Source of the DNA: Anaerolineae bacterium
GTDB lineage: Bacteria; Chloroflexota; Anaerolineae; JAFGEY01
Direction of reading: 5' to 3'
Length of the DNA: 6,146 bases
Assembly (NCBI GenBank): GCA_016931365.1
Contig: JAFGEY010000201.1
Location: forward strand, 1-6,146
Made by a program: the position numbers and the translations under genes. Shown piece by piece: positions 1-6,016 of the stretch (the stretch's first letter is position 1; each line of letters begins with the position of its first letter). The notes below the pieces were generated by a model. It worked only from the letters and a program-made list of their open reading frames with translations, did no database searches and was not told the origin of the DNA.

Positions 1-1
1 T

Positions 2-506
2 CCACGCAACAATGTTTCGAATGAGAGGAGTATTTTGCCCTATTTGAGTCACTTTGTAAAGTCCAAATCTTTTTCTGCAAGGCTATACAAAGACCTATGT
101 TCGATTTGCTGTTGAACAATGGGATCAATTTCCGGCTCAAAAGCTGGGCAGCGATGAGTGGACTCAAAGCAGCCGGATTTTGCTTTTTGAGTTCCAAAAT
201 TCGGCTAAACGATTACAACTGTGTTTGATCATTGGTCCTGGTGATGATGATGTGCGAAAATTTATCCATCAGGCTGTTAAGGAATTCCCGATATTTAGTA
301 TCAAGAAAAAGTTTAGTCCCAAGTATGCAACAATTTACGTAAAAAGGTTCTTAGATTCAAAGGATTATACTGGTCCAGACTTGGAAGCGATGATTGAAAA
401 GGTCGAGAAGGCGTGGAGTGAATTTCTGGCACACGATCTACCTGCAATTCACCAAGTCATTGATGATCTCGATTGGCCTGATGTGAGCGAGGCTGAACAA
501 AAATGA
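2..506 (+). pseudogene. PD-(D/E)XK nuclease-family protein, 3' end, apparently frameshifted
   Basis: From base 60 to the TGA at 504-506 there is one open stretch of 148 codons. Its translation carries features I recognise from the C-terminal half of the PD-(D/E)XK nuclease superfamily proteins of bacteria: TKTYVRFAVEQWD, then RILLFEFQN, then CLIIGPGDDDVRK, and a final helical part with EKAWSEFLAHDLP. The first TTG usable as a start in this frame (180) lies in the middle of that conserved stretch, so it is unlikely to be the true start. The frame is closed by TGA at 45-47 and TAA at 57-59. The frame one base earlier (from base 2) is open and reads ERSILPYLSHFVKS, which would join smoothly to SPNLFLQGYTKTY if one base were skipped near 58-62. 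The nuclease core (D/E-X-K residues) lies outside the window. It may therefore be a decayed gene or contain a sequencing error. The region is A+T-richer than everything downstream. The family call is from recognition of the pattern; the frameshift is inference. Confidence 0.6.
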
Positions 507-553
507 TTGTTCTGTTCGCGGGCAGCACGATAACTCAAGTTCTGGGAAACCGA

Positions 554-561
554 GGGAGGAG
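554..561 (+). promoter_or_regulatory. Shine-Dalgarno fixing the TTG start at 567
   Basis: GGGAGGAG sits five bases before TTG at 567. The nearby ATG at 562 is in another frame and meets a stop after about twelve codons. The site therefore supports TTG 567 as the methyltransferase start. Confidence 0.65.
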
Positions 562-566
562 ATGCT

Positions 567-1136
567 TTGTCTGAGATCAGCCAACGTCAACTCAATGTGA
601 TGAACAGCGCCATTCGCGGCCTGTTTCAACGCTACTATGAACTCCCGCTGTGGAGAAAACTGCTGGCACAACGCCAGATCGATTTGCAGGGCAAAGCGAT
701 TCTCGATGCGGGATGCGGTTCCGGGTATAGCACCCGGCTGATCTGGGATTTGATCAAACCTGCGTCGTTGTATGCCTTTGACATCACCCCCCAAGAGGTC
801 GATCTCGCGCGCAAGCGCTGTCCGGAAGCACAGGTATTCCTCGGCGATCTGATGGCTATCGACCTGCCGTCCGAGTCTTTTGACGCGGTATTCACATTTG
901 GTGTTTTTCATCACGTGCCTGATTTCGGCGGCGCACTTGATGAGGTCTACCGGGTGCTGCGTGCCGGTGGTGTTTTCATTGGCGCAGAACCCTTGAGCGA
1001 GCATTCTCATTCCAGTTTCAACTGGCCGCACTTTTGGGATGTCGTGCGCACCAAATTTGCGCATTGTACGTTAACCAAGATATACTTGGGCTACTTTGCA
1101 GGCTTTTTGTGTATTCGTCCACCTGATACAGATTGA
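567..1136 (+). CDS. class I SAM-dependent methyltransferase (Methyltransf_11 type)
   Basis: Probable cytoplasmic enzyme transferring a methyl group from S-adenosylmethionine to an unknown, probably small-molecule, acceptor. The Rossmann-fold signatures appear in order. Motif I is ILDAGCGSG at residues 45-53, the acidic ribose-binding residue is D72 in YAFDI, a GD pair follows at 93-94, motif IV is FDAVFTFGVFHHV at 105-117, and the post-motif helix and strand are EVYRVLRAGGVFI at 126-138. HH at 115-116 followed by V is typical of the Methyltransf_11/25 group. At 189 residues it is on the short side for the family; the C-terminal substrate-binding part after residue 140 is brief, but the frame ends cleanly. 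It starts with TTG, supported by a strong ribosome-binding site. It lies 60 bases after the nuclease remnant and 55 before the DedA gene, so its cotranscription with either is uncertain. It lacks NPPY/DPPY or a cysteine methylase motif, so it is not a DNA methylase. The substrate cannot be deduced. Confidence 0.88.
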   Translation: MSEISQRQLNVMNSAIRGLFQRYYELPLWRKLLAQRQIDLQGKAILDAGCGSGYSTRLIWDLIKPASLYAFDITPQEVDLARKRCPEAQVFLGDLMAIDLPSESFDAVFTFGVFHHVPDFGGALDEVYRVLRAGGVFIGAEPLSEHSHSSFNWPHFWDVVRTKFAHCTLTKIYLGYFAGFLCIRPPDTD

Positions 1137-1191
1137 CGCCAAGTCGGGGCTGCTCTCATCTACTCGCACCTGACCTTTATGGAGAAACACA

Positions 1192-1866
1192 ATGCTCAAA
1201 CAGAAAACGTTTCGCTGGATCGCGCTCGTGACCGCGGTATTGGCCCTGATCCTTGTGCCTTTTATGCTCTTTGGCGAAAAAATTGAGGTCTGGACGGAGC
1301 ATTTCGTCCAAACGGCGGCCGATAACCCGGTCTTGACCGGCACTGTCTTGAGCGCGATGCTGGCCTCGGACATCCTGGTGCCTATCCCCTCGAGTATGGT
1401 CAGCACGACGGCCGGTTTTGTGTTGGGCTTTATGCCGGGAATGCTGGCCTCGCTGATCGGTATGGCGATGAGCTGCGTGCTCGGTTTTGTGATCGGGCTG
1501 CGTTGGGGACGGCCGGCCGCGCTGCGGTTTGTCGGCGCGCAAGACTTGCAGAACCTGGAAAATCTGCGCGAGCGGTTCGGCGATTGGGCCATCATCATTG
1601 CGCGTCCGGTGCCGGTGCTGGCCGAGGCATCTATTTTGTTCGCCGGCATCAGCCGGATGCCCTGGTCGCGGTTCCTGCTCTTGACCACCCTGTCGAACCT
1701 GGGCGTGTCGGCTGTGTACGCGGCGGTAGGTGCGTTTTCGTCCAATGCCAACTCATTCTTGCTCGCTTTTGGCGGGGCCATCCTCATCCCCTGGATCGCC
1801 ATGCTGGCGACGCGGCGCGGTCGCTCTCTGGCAAAAGTGCCGGTTGAGACCCAGGATCGCGAGTGA
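1192..1866 (+). CDS. DedA/VTT (SNARE-associated) family membrane protein
   Basis: Polytopic inner-membrane protein of 224 residues with a VTT domain (PF09335, the DedA/TVP38/VMP1 group). Members are linked to lipid scrambling or undecaprenyl-phosphate and phosphatidylethanolamine flipping. Hydrophobic segments lie near residues 8-27, 49-64 (containing PIPSS, suited to a re-entrant loop), 71-103, 131-153, 159-182 and 188-206. Family signatures visible are GLRWGRPAALRF at 102-113, and FGDWAIIIARPVP (129-141) followed by FAGISRMPWSRF (150-161), which corresponds to the classic R-x-x-P...AG...M...F pattern. The conserved R138 and P139 are present. ATG 1192 is preceded by GGAG at 1181-1184. The stop overlaps the start of the next gene, so translation is probably coupled. 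Exactly which DedA subgroup and which lipid it handles cannot be told. Confidence 0.87.
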   Translation: MLKQKTFRWIALVTAVLALILVPFMLFGEKIEVWTEHFVQTAADNPVLTGTVLSAMLASDILVPIPSSMVSTTAGFVLGFMPGMLASLIGMAMSCVLGFVIGLRWGRPAALRFVGAQDLQNLENLRERFGDWAIIIARPVPVLAEASILFAGISRMPWSRFLLLTTLSNLGVSAVYAAVGAFSSNANSFLLAFGGAILIPWIAMLATRRGRSLAKVPVETQDRE

Positions 1867-2231
1867 TCATGAACGCCATCTGGTACCACGGCTCTCCCCT
1901 CCAATTGACTGTCCTGCGCCAGGGCAGCACGATCACCCGAGATCGTCACCTGGCCGAGGTCTTTTCCCACAAACCGGAGATCGTCTCGCTGGAGGATGAC
2001 GGGACGATCCGGCACAATGGTACTTTACCCGGATTTCTGTATCGCATCGACGAGCCGGTGGGCGAGGATGATGTGTACCCGCATCCGCGCACGACGATGG
2101 GGCCGGGCAAGGAATGGCTGACCAGACGCGATTTGAAATTGGCCTTGATCGGCGCGGTGGAGCAGATCGAGAGCGAGTTTTTGTCCGCGGCAGAGATTGA
2201 GGCGTTGAAAAGCCGGATGAGCGATGGATGA
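1863..2231 (+). CDS. small YHGSP protein, possible ADP-ribosyltransferase-like fold
   Basis: This is a conserved-looking hypothetical protein of 122 residues from GTG 1863, or 120 from ATG 1869; the latter gives a cleaner N-terminus, MNAIWYHGSP. It starts four bases inside the DedA gene and its end overlaps the next gene by eight bases, so it is translationally coupled at both sides. Visible landmarks are WYHGSP (7-12), GSTITRD (21-27), FSHKP (34-38), an acidic turn LEDDGTIRHNGTLPG, LYRIDEPV (59-66), YPHPRTTMGPGKEW (72-85), and a C-terminal helix. A tyrosine-histidine-glycine at strand one, a short loop ending in a tyrosine strand, and a late arginine/glutamate motif are arranged as in small ADP-ribosyltransferase folds such as Arr (rifampin ADP-ribosyltransferase) and KptA. 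That relation is inference from the pattern, not an established homology. No signal peptide or membrane segment is visible, so it should be cytosolic. If it binds NAD+, H9 would be the first residue to examine. Confidence 0.78.
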   Translation: MIMNAIWYHGSPLQLTVLRQGSTITRDRHLAEVFSHKPEIVSLEDDGTIRHNGTLPGFLYRIDEPVGEDDVYPHPRTTMGPGKEWLTRRDLKLALIGAVEQIESEFLSAAEIEALKSRMSDG

Positions 2232-2904
2232 GACGCTGGCTCAGGTGGTGTTTGCGTTCACCTATTTCGCCACCCTGTTTGTCGCCGGAGTGTTGTGGTG
2301 GACTGCCGGACGCAGTCCGGCTCGGCGGCGCCCCGAGTCGCGCCCGTTCTGGGCCTGGCTGGCGCTGGGCTGGACGCTGAACATTGCCGGCAATGTGATT
2401 TGGGCCGTACACGATATGACAACGGGAACAGTTTTGCCGCCGCTGTCGTGGGTCGATGCGCTGTACGTGGCCCGCTACGTCTGCCTTGGTGTGGCTTTCT
2501 GGCAATACCCGGCGGCGTGGGAGAAGCGGCGTCTGCTTGAGGTGGGCGGCCTTTTGCTGCTGCTGGCATTGGCGCTGTGGGCGGCGCTCTACCGCACCGA
2601 GTTTGTGAACGTCGAGCGAAGCTGGGATCAGGTGCTCGGCGTGGCGATCTATCCGGTGCTCGACGTGGGCCTGATTTATGTCCTCGCACTCAAATGGCGC
2701 GAGATGCCGGTCGAGCCGTGGCGGCGGGTGTTGCTTTTGCTGCTGCTCGGTGCGCTGGCCTACAGCATCGCCAACGGGATCAATTTTTGCGTGCGTATGG
2801 CCTCGCTCGATGGCAGTTCCGATTGGGCGACGCTGTTCTGGTTTGGCTGCGATCTGTTCGCCGCTGCGGCGGCGATCTGGTTTGCGCGGCGGGCGGATCG
2901 CTGA
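2224..2904 (+). CDS. stand-alone 7TM sensor-type membrane protein
   Basis: Integral membrane protein of 226 residues with seven hydrophobic segments, near residues 5-28, 42-62, 76-96, 104-124, 135-156, 166-188 and 201-221. Basic loops (RSPARRRPESR at 30-40, EKRR at 100-103, KWREMPVEPWRR at 157-168, ARRADR at the end) alternate with acidic or neutral ones. This gives a consistent N-out, C-in topology. Motifs such as LALGWTLNIAGNVIWA, PPLSWVDALYVARY, IYPVLDVGLIYVLAL and the GSSDWATLFWFGCD ending resemble the N-terminal membrane modules that precede GGDEF, EAL or histidine-kinase domains in many bacteria. Here no cytoplasmic output domain follows; the protein ends five residues after TM7. It starts inside the YHGSP gene with only a weak GGATGA before the ATG, pointing to translational coupling. 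It could be a partner for a separately encoded signalling domain or have an unrelated membrane role. The membrane nature is certain, the sensor relation moderate. Confidence 0.82.
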   Translation: MDETLAQVVFAFTYFATLFVAGVLWWTAGRSPARRRPESRPFWAWLALGWTLNIAGNVIWAVHDMTTGTVLPPLSWVDALYVARYVCLGVAFWQYPAAWEKRRLLEVGGLLLLLALALWAALYRTEFVNVERSWDQVLGVAIYPVLDVGLIYVLALKWREMPVEPWRRVLLLLLLGALAYSIANGINFCVRMASLDGSSDWATLFWFGCDLFAAAAAIWFARRADR

Positions 2905-2919
2905 TGGGAGAGTTATGGT

Positions 2920-3411
2920 ATGGATGTGTCGATCTCTCGCGCCACCGTCGATGACGCCGCTGAGATTTTGGCCCTGCAAAAGCTGGCCTACCGGAGCGAG
3001 GCCGAAATTTACGGCGATTACACCATCCAACCGCTGACCCAAACGCTTGAAGAGACGTTGGCCGAGTTTGAGGCGCAAACGGTGCTCAAGGCCGTGTCCG
3101 GTGAGTACACCGTGGCCGGCGAGTCCATCGGTAGACGAATCGTCGGCTCGGTGCGCGGTTACGAGCGCGATGGCACGTGTTACATCGGCAAGTTGATCGT
3201 CCACCCTGACGCGCAAAACCAGGGCCTGGGCGCGCGGCTGATGCGCAAGATCGAGGCGTGTTTCCCCCACGTCGAGCGCTGTGAGTTGTTTACCGGCAGC
3301 GGGAGCGAAAAGAACCTGTACCTGTACCGCAAGCTGGGCTATCAGACACTGCGCGAGCAACAGATCAATGAGCAACTGGCGCTGGTCTTTTTAGAGAAAC
3401 GCATTTCTTAG
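2920..3411 (+). CDS. GNAT-family N-acetyltransferase
   Basis: Cytoplasmic acetyl-CoA-dependent acyltransferase of 163 residues, the usual size for a single GNAT domain. The N-terminus (VSISRATVDDAAEILALQ) is the typical first strand and helix. Motif A is CYIGKLIVHPDAQNQGLGARLM at about residues 87-108 (quoted here as two parts: CYIGKLIVHP and DAQNQGLGARLM). It contains the Q/R-x-x-G-x-G/A pyrophosphate-binding loop as QNQGLG at 99-104. Motif B is LYLYRKLGYQTL at 133-144, with the YRKLGY that closes many GNAT folds. ATG 2920 follows GGGAG at 2906-2910. It begins 15 bases after the 7TM gene, so it is probably in the same transcript, and the glycosidase follows after 28 bases. The acceptor substrate cannot be deduced; the glutamate- and glutamine-rich segment between residues 45 and 70 belongs to the variable substrate-binding part. 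Confidence 0.88.
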   Translation: MDVSISRATVDDAAEILALQKLAYRSEAEIYGDYTIQPLTQTLEETLAEFEAQTVLKAVSGEYTVAGESIGRRIVGSVRGYERDGTCYIGKLIVHPDAQNQGLGARLMRKIEACFPHVERCELFTGSGSEKNLYLYRKLGYQTLREQQINEQLALVFLEKRIS

Positions 3412-3439
3412 ACAATTTAGATAAAAGAAAGGATTTTCA

Positions 3440-5461
3440 ATGGAGAAACCTTTTTCCTTATCCCTTGCTTCTTTTTCCCTCCTCGGCCGCCTGCAATCGG
3501 AAGCCGTTCCATCGCCCATCCCCAACGCCACCTGGTACACGGCGACCGGCGAAGGCGACGGGCTGGCCTGCACATTTCCCGCCGGCGCGTTGGCCGGGGT
3601 GAACTATCTCACTGCCGACATGCTCATCGACGGCAATCACCTGGTCGTCTTTTTGCTCTCCCTGCAAGAAGGTGAGGACGGCCCTCGGTTTGGCCTGCTC
3701 TTTTCCGGGCTGAACCAATGCTTGTTCCGCGTGCGCATGCCGCTGGTCGCGGTCAACCAGAACCGCTGGCGCTACCCTCGCGAAGGAGCCTGGCTCAAGC
3801 CGATGTGCCAGGGCGAGCGGGTGGATTTGGAGCGGGTGGACCGCCTGACCCTGACCGTGCTGCGCAAGAGCGACCGCCCGGCGCGTTTTTGCCTGACCAC
3901 GATTTCGGCAACCGTGCAAGAGCCGCCGCTGCTGACCGAGTTGATCTTGCCCGTCGGCCCGCTGATCGACGAACTGGGCCAGAGCGCGCTGCACGACTGG
4001 TTAGCCAAGAGCCGCAGCGTTCAAGAAGTAAGTGATAGATTGCACAATCAATCGCAAACTGCAGCGCAGTATCGTTGGCCGGAAGGCTGGTCACGCTGGG
4101 GCGGTTGGACGGAAAAGCAGTTCGATCCAAGCGGCTTTTTCCGCACCCATCATGAGGGGGCCCCGCAAGGCGGTGGACGCTGGTGGCTGGTCGATCCCGA
4201 CGGCTGCGCTTTTTGGTCGGCGGGGATGGACTGCGTGCGCGTCGATACGAACGCTGCCTACGACGGCCTGAAGCAGGCCCTGAGCTGGCTGCCCGACCTG
4301 GAGGGCGAATATGCCGCCATCTATGAGCCGGGCTACGAAAGCCCGACTATCAACTATTTGGCCGCCCATTTCATCCGCGCCTTTGGCCCCGAAAAATGGT
4401 ACCCAAACTGGGCCGCCATCGCCCTGGCCGAACTGCGCCGCCTGGGCTTCAACACCGTCGCCAACTGGTCGGACTGGCAGATCGCCAGCCAGACTGGGTT
4501 CCCGTATGTCCGCCCGCTGCACCCGCAGTTTTTCAACACACCGCTGATTTACCGCGACTTCCCCGACGTGTTCGATCCACGCTTTGAGCAAGACGCGGCC
4601 GCTTTTGCCGAACAACTGCGCCAGACTGCTGATGACCCGGCCCTGATCGGCTATTTTTTGATGAACGAGCCGACCTGGGGCTTTGCCGGGGAGACGCCGG
4701 CTGCCGGGATGCTGTTCAACACTGACCGCTGCGCCGCGCGCGCGGCCCTGGCCGACTGGCTGCGACTGAAATACGGCGGCGACGACGCGCTGTCGGCGGC
4801 CTGGGGCGCTGGCGTGACCCCGGAGGCGGTCAAAGAAGGAGCCTGGCGCGCCCCGCTCACCGCCGACGCCCGGGCCGACCTGGCCGCATTCAGCGAGATC
4901 ATGGTCGAAAAGTTGTTCAAAGGATTGAGCGAGGCCTGCAAGCGGGTGGATGCGCATCACCTCAACCTGGGGGCGCGCTATTACACCGTGCCGCCGGCGT
5001 GGGCGATCAAGGGGATGCGCTGTTTCGACGTGTTTAGCATGAACTGCTACCAGGAGCGCGTGCCCGCCGAGCAGGTCAAGCAAATCCACGACGTGCTGGG
5101 CATGCCGGTGATGATCGGCGAGTGGCACTTTGGCGCGCTAGACGTGGGCCTGCCGGGCAGCGGCATCGGCCACGTGCGCGACCAGGCCGCGCGCGGGCAG
5201 GCTTTCCGCGTCTATGTGGAAGATGCGGCGGCGCAGCCTTATTGCATCGGCACGCACTATTTCACCCTCTATGACGAATCGGCGCTGGGGCGGTTCGACG
5301 GCGAAAACTGGAACATTGGCTTTATGGATGTGTGCAACCGTCCCTACGAGCCGCTGGCTCAGGCCGCCCGTGCCACCCACGAGCGGCTGTACGAGGTTGC
5401 GGCGGGGCGCGTTACGCCGTATAATGACGTACCGGACTATCTGCCCAAGCTGTTCCTGTAA
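3440..5461 (+). CDS. clan GH-A glycoside hydrolase, beta-agarase (GH50)-like
   Basis: Retaining glycoside hydrolase of 673 residues. The first roughly 190 residues are rich in alternating hydrophobic strands and look like an accessory beta-sandwich. A polar linker follows near 195-220, then a (beta/alpha)8 barrel opening with GGRWWLVDPDG at 245-255, a signature I associate with GH50 and related agarase-like enzymes. Strand LGFNT is at 335-339. The acid/base candidate is E410 in LMNEPTWGF and the nucleophile candidate is E561 in MIGEWHFG, 151 residues later, as expected for strands four and seven of clan GH-A. No convincing signal peptide is seen (MEKPFSLSLASFSLL lacks a basic N-region and cleavage site), suggesting an intracellular enzyme acting on imported oligosaccharides, although a weak or unusual signal cannot be ruled out. 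ATG 3440 follows AAAGGA at 3428-3433. The true substrate is unknown; agarose is only the name of the relative, and another galactoside or mixed glycan is possible. The family could also be GH86, GH5 or unclassified. Confidence 0.85.
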   Translation: MEKPFSLSLASFSLLGRLQSEAVPSPIPNATWYTATGEGDGLACTFPAGALAGVNYLTADMLIDGNHLVVFLLSLQEGEDGPRFGLLFSGLNQCLFRVRMPLVAVNQNRWRYPREGAWLKPMCQGERVDLERVDRLTLTVLRKSDRPARFCLTTISATVQEPPLLTELILPVGPLIDELGQSALHDWLAKSRSVQEVSDRLHNQSQTAAQYRWPEGWSRWGGWTEKQFDPSGFFRTHHEGAPQGGGRWWLVDPDGCAFWSAGMDCVRVDTNAAYDGLKQALSWLPDLEGEYAAIYEPGYESPTINYLAAHFIRAFGPEKWYPNWAAIALAELRRLGFNTVANWSDWQIASQTGFPYVRPLHPQFFNTPLIYRDFPDVFDPRFEQDAAAFAEQLRQTADDPALIGYFLMNEPTWGFAGETPAAGMLFNTDRCAARAALADWLRLKYGGDDALSAAWGAGVTPEAVKEGAWRAPLTADARADLAAFSEIMVEKLFKGLSEACKRVDAHHLNLGARYYTVPPAWAIKGMRCFDVFSMNCYQERVPAEQVKQIHDVLGMPVMIGEWHFGALDVGLPGSGIGHVRDQAARGQAFRVYVEDAAAQPYCIGTHYFTLYDESALGRFDGENWNIGFMDVCNRPYEPLAQAARATHERLYEVAAGRVTPYNDVPDYLPKLFL

Positions 5462-5472
5462 AAGGAGCGACC

Positions 5473-5697
5473 ATGCCGGAAGCTGTTTCTCCCATTCCTG
5501 AAGAGGTGGCGACCCGCCTTTGCGCCGAGATCGCCGCCCAAAACCGGGCCAAGTGGTACACTTTTGACGGGCTGTGGTGCTGGGGCTGCGTCACGTTTAC
5601 CGGCGGCGATCCGGCCAAGCGCTGCTTTTACCATCCACCCGATTTTCGTGGCTGCGCGCAGGTCAACAAACGGTATGCGCAGTTGGAGAAATCGTGA
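5473..5697 (+). CDS. small four-cysteine protein of unknown function
   Basis: Protein of 74 residues that I do not recognise. An excellent AAGGAG at 5462-5467 precedes ATG 5473, and the gene begins 11 bases after the glycosidase stop, so it is very likely translated with it. The first half is a helix (PEEVATRLCAEIAAQNRAK). The second half is aromatic and carries CWGC, a third cysteine eleven residues later (KRCFYHPP) and a fourth nine residues after that (RGCAQ), with a histidine between the last two. This C-x2-C-x11-C-x9-C spacing could bind zinc, or an iron-sulphur cluster, but it matches no ribbon I can name. An extra cysteine lies in the N-terminal helix. There is no signal peptide, so disulphide use outside the cell is less likely. 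Function is not claimed. Confidence 0.75.
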   Translation: MPEAVSPIPEEVATRLCAEIAAQNRAKWYTFDGLWCWGCVTFTGGDPAKRCFYHPPDFRGCAQVNKRYAQLEKS

Positions 5698-5699
5698 GA

Positions 5700-5703
5700 G
5701 GAG
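5700..5703 (+). promoter_or_regulatory. Shine-Dalgarno deciding the antitoxin start
   Basis: GGAG at 5700-5703 abuts ATG 5704 with no spacing, but lies nine bases before ATG 5713 in the same frame. The second ATG is therefore the likelier start, shortening the product from 65 to 62 residues. Confidence 0.6.
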
Positions 5704-5712
5704 ATGAGAGCC

Positions 5713-5901
5713 ATGCAAGATGCGGTTGTTTTGAAAGGCGTGCAATACATTGTAGACGGCTCTGGCAAGCGTACGGCTGTGGTGATCGATCTGGACGAAT
5801 GGGGAAAAGTCTGGGAAGATTTGTACGATGTTTTGGTCTCTGAAGCGCGTCAAAATGAGCCAGCCGTTGCCTGGGAGACGCTCAAATCCGAATCGGAGTG
5901 A
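5713..5901 (+). CDS. Phd/YefM-like antitoxin, no partner visible
   Basis: Protein of 62 residues starting at ATG 5713 (or 65 from ATG 5704). The core YIVDGSGKRTAVVIDLDEW, followed by the helix WEDLYDVLVSEARQ and an acidic tail ending PAVAWETLKSESE, is the pattern of short antitoxins seen often in Chloroflexota and cyanobacteria. There a beta-hairpin (Y-x-V-D-x-x-G-x-x-T-A-V-V-I) is followed by the D-x-x-E-W/Y linker and a C-terminal toxin-wrapping tail. Such proteins normally repress their own operon and neutralise a RelE/ParE or PIN toxin encoded just downstream. Here the next 120 bases have no toxin-like frame, and the following gene looks like a glycosidase. It may be a solitary antitoxin-like regulator or the leftover of a pair. 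It lies 15 bases after the four-cysteine gene. The family placement is by pattern and is moderate. Confidence 0.72.
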   Translation: MQDAVVLKGVQYIVDGSGKRTAVVIDLDEWGKVWEDLYDVLVSEARQNEPAVAWETLKSESE

Positions 5902-5944
5902 CGTGTATCGTTGAGGCTCTTTCGTAAAGCGTGAAAATTGAGGC

Positions 5945-5977
5945 GTATTGCGTATTCCGTCGCGCAATACGCAATAC
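5945..5977. repeat. palindromic GTATTGC-unit repeat, 12-bp perfect stem
   Basis: GTATTGCGTATT at 5945-5956 pairs perfectly with AATACGCAATAC at 5966-5977. If one C-C mismatch (5957/5965) is allowed, the pairing continues to a three-base loop at 5960-5962. The right arm is two tandem copies of GCAATAC; the left arm is the complement of two copies with the second ending CC instead of GC. No U-tract follows on the + strand, so it does not look like an ordinary intrinsic terminator, though it could stall polymerase or protect the mRNA end upstream. It fills the middle of the gap between the antitoxin and the mannosidase-like gene. It may be one copy of a dispersed intergenic repeat family, which is inference. 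Confidence 0.85.
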
Positions 5978-6010
5978 ACGACATATTTATGAAAATAAAA
6001 ATCAATACAT

Positions 6011-6016
6011 AGGAGG
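6011..6016 (+). promoter_or_regulatory. Shine-Dalgarno of the partial gene at 6022
   Basis: A perfect AGGAGG five bases before ATG 6022 marks a strongly translated start and is the best ribosome-binding site in the window. It supports the partial frame as a real gene. Confidence 0.8.

Noticed and set aside
1057..1086. TTGCGC, 18 bases, TATACT as a promoter for the DedA gene
   Set aside because: Only half of the -35 bases fit and the site lies inside the methyltransferase coding region; chance is as likely.
60..1136. Nuclease next to a methyltransferase read as a restriction-modification system
   Set aside because: The methyltransferase has small-molecule Methyltransf_11 motifs and no DNA-methylase catalytic motif (NPPY, DPPY or PCQ), and the nuclease gene appears broken.
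1071..2015. Open frame of 314 codons on the minus strand opposite the DedA gene
   Set aside because: Low-complexity basic and serine-rich translation, while the + strand frame encodes a clear VTT protein.
1933..3375. Long open frame of 480 codons on the minus strand
   Set aside because: It lies opposite four well-supported + strand genes; its translation is arginine-, glutamine- and proline-rich without any recognisable domain, as expected from the antisense of GC-rich coding DNA.
4091..5128. Open frame of 345 codons on the minus strand inside the glycosidase
   Set aside because: Shadow of the glycosidase codon bias; no motif and no convincing ribosome-binding site.
5560..5600. CWGC of the small protein as a haem c or thioredoxin motif
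   Set aside because: There is no histidine after the second cysteine, no export signal and no thioredoxin-fold sequence around it.
5945..5977. Palindrome as an intrinsic terminator
   Set aside because: No run of T follows on the + strand and the stem is not GC-rich.
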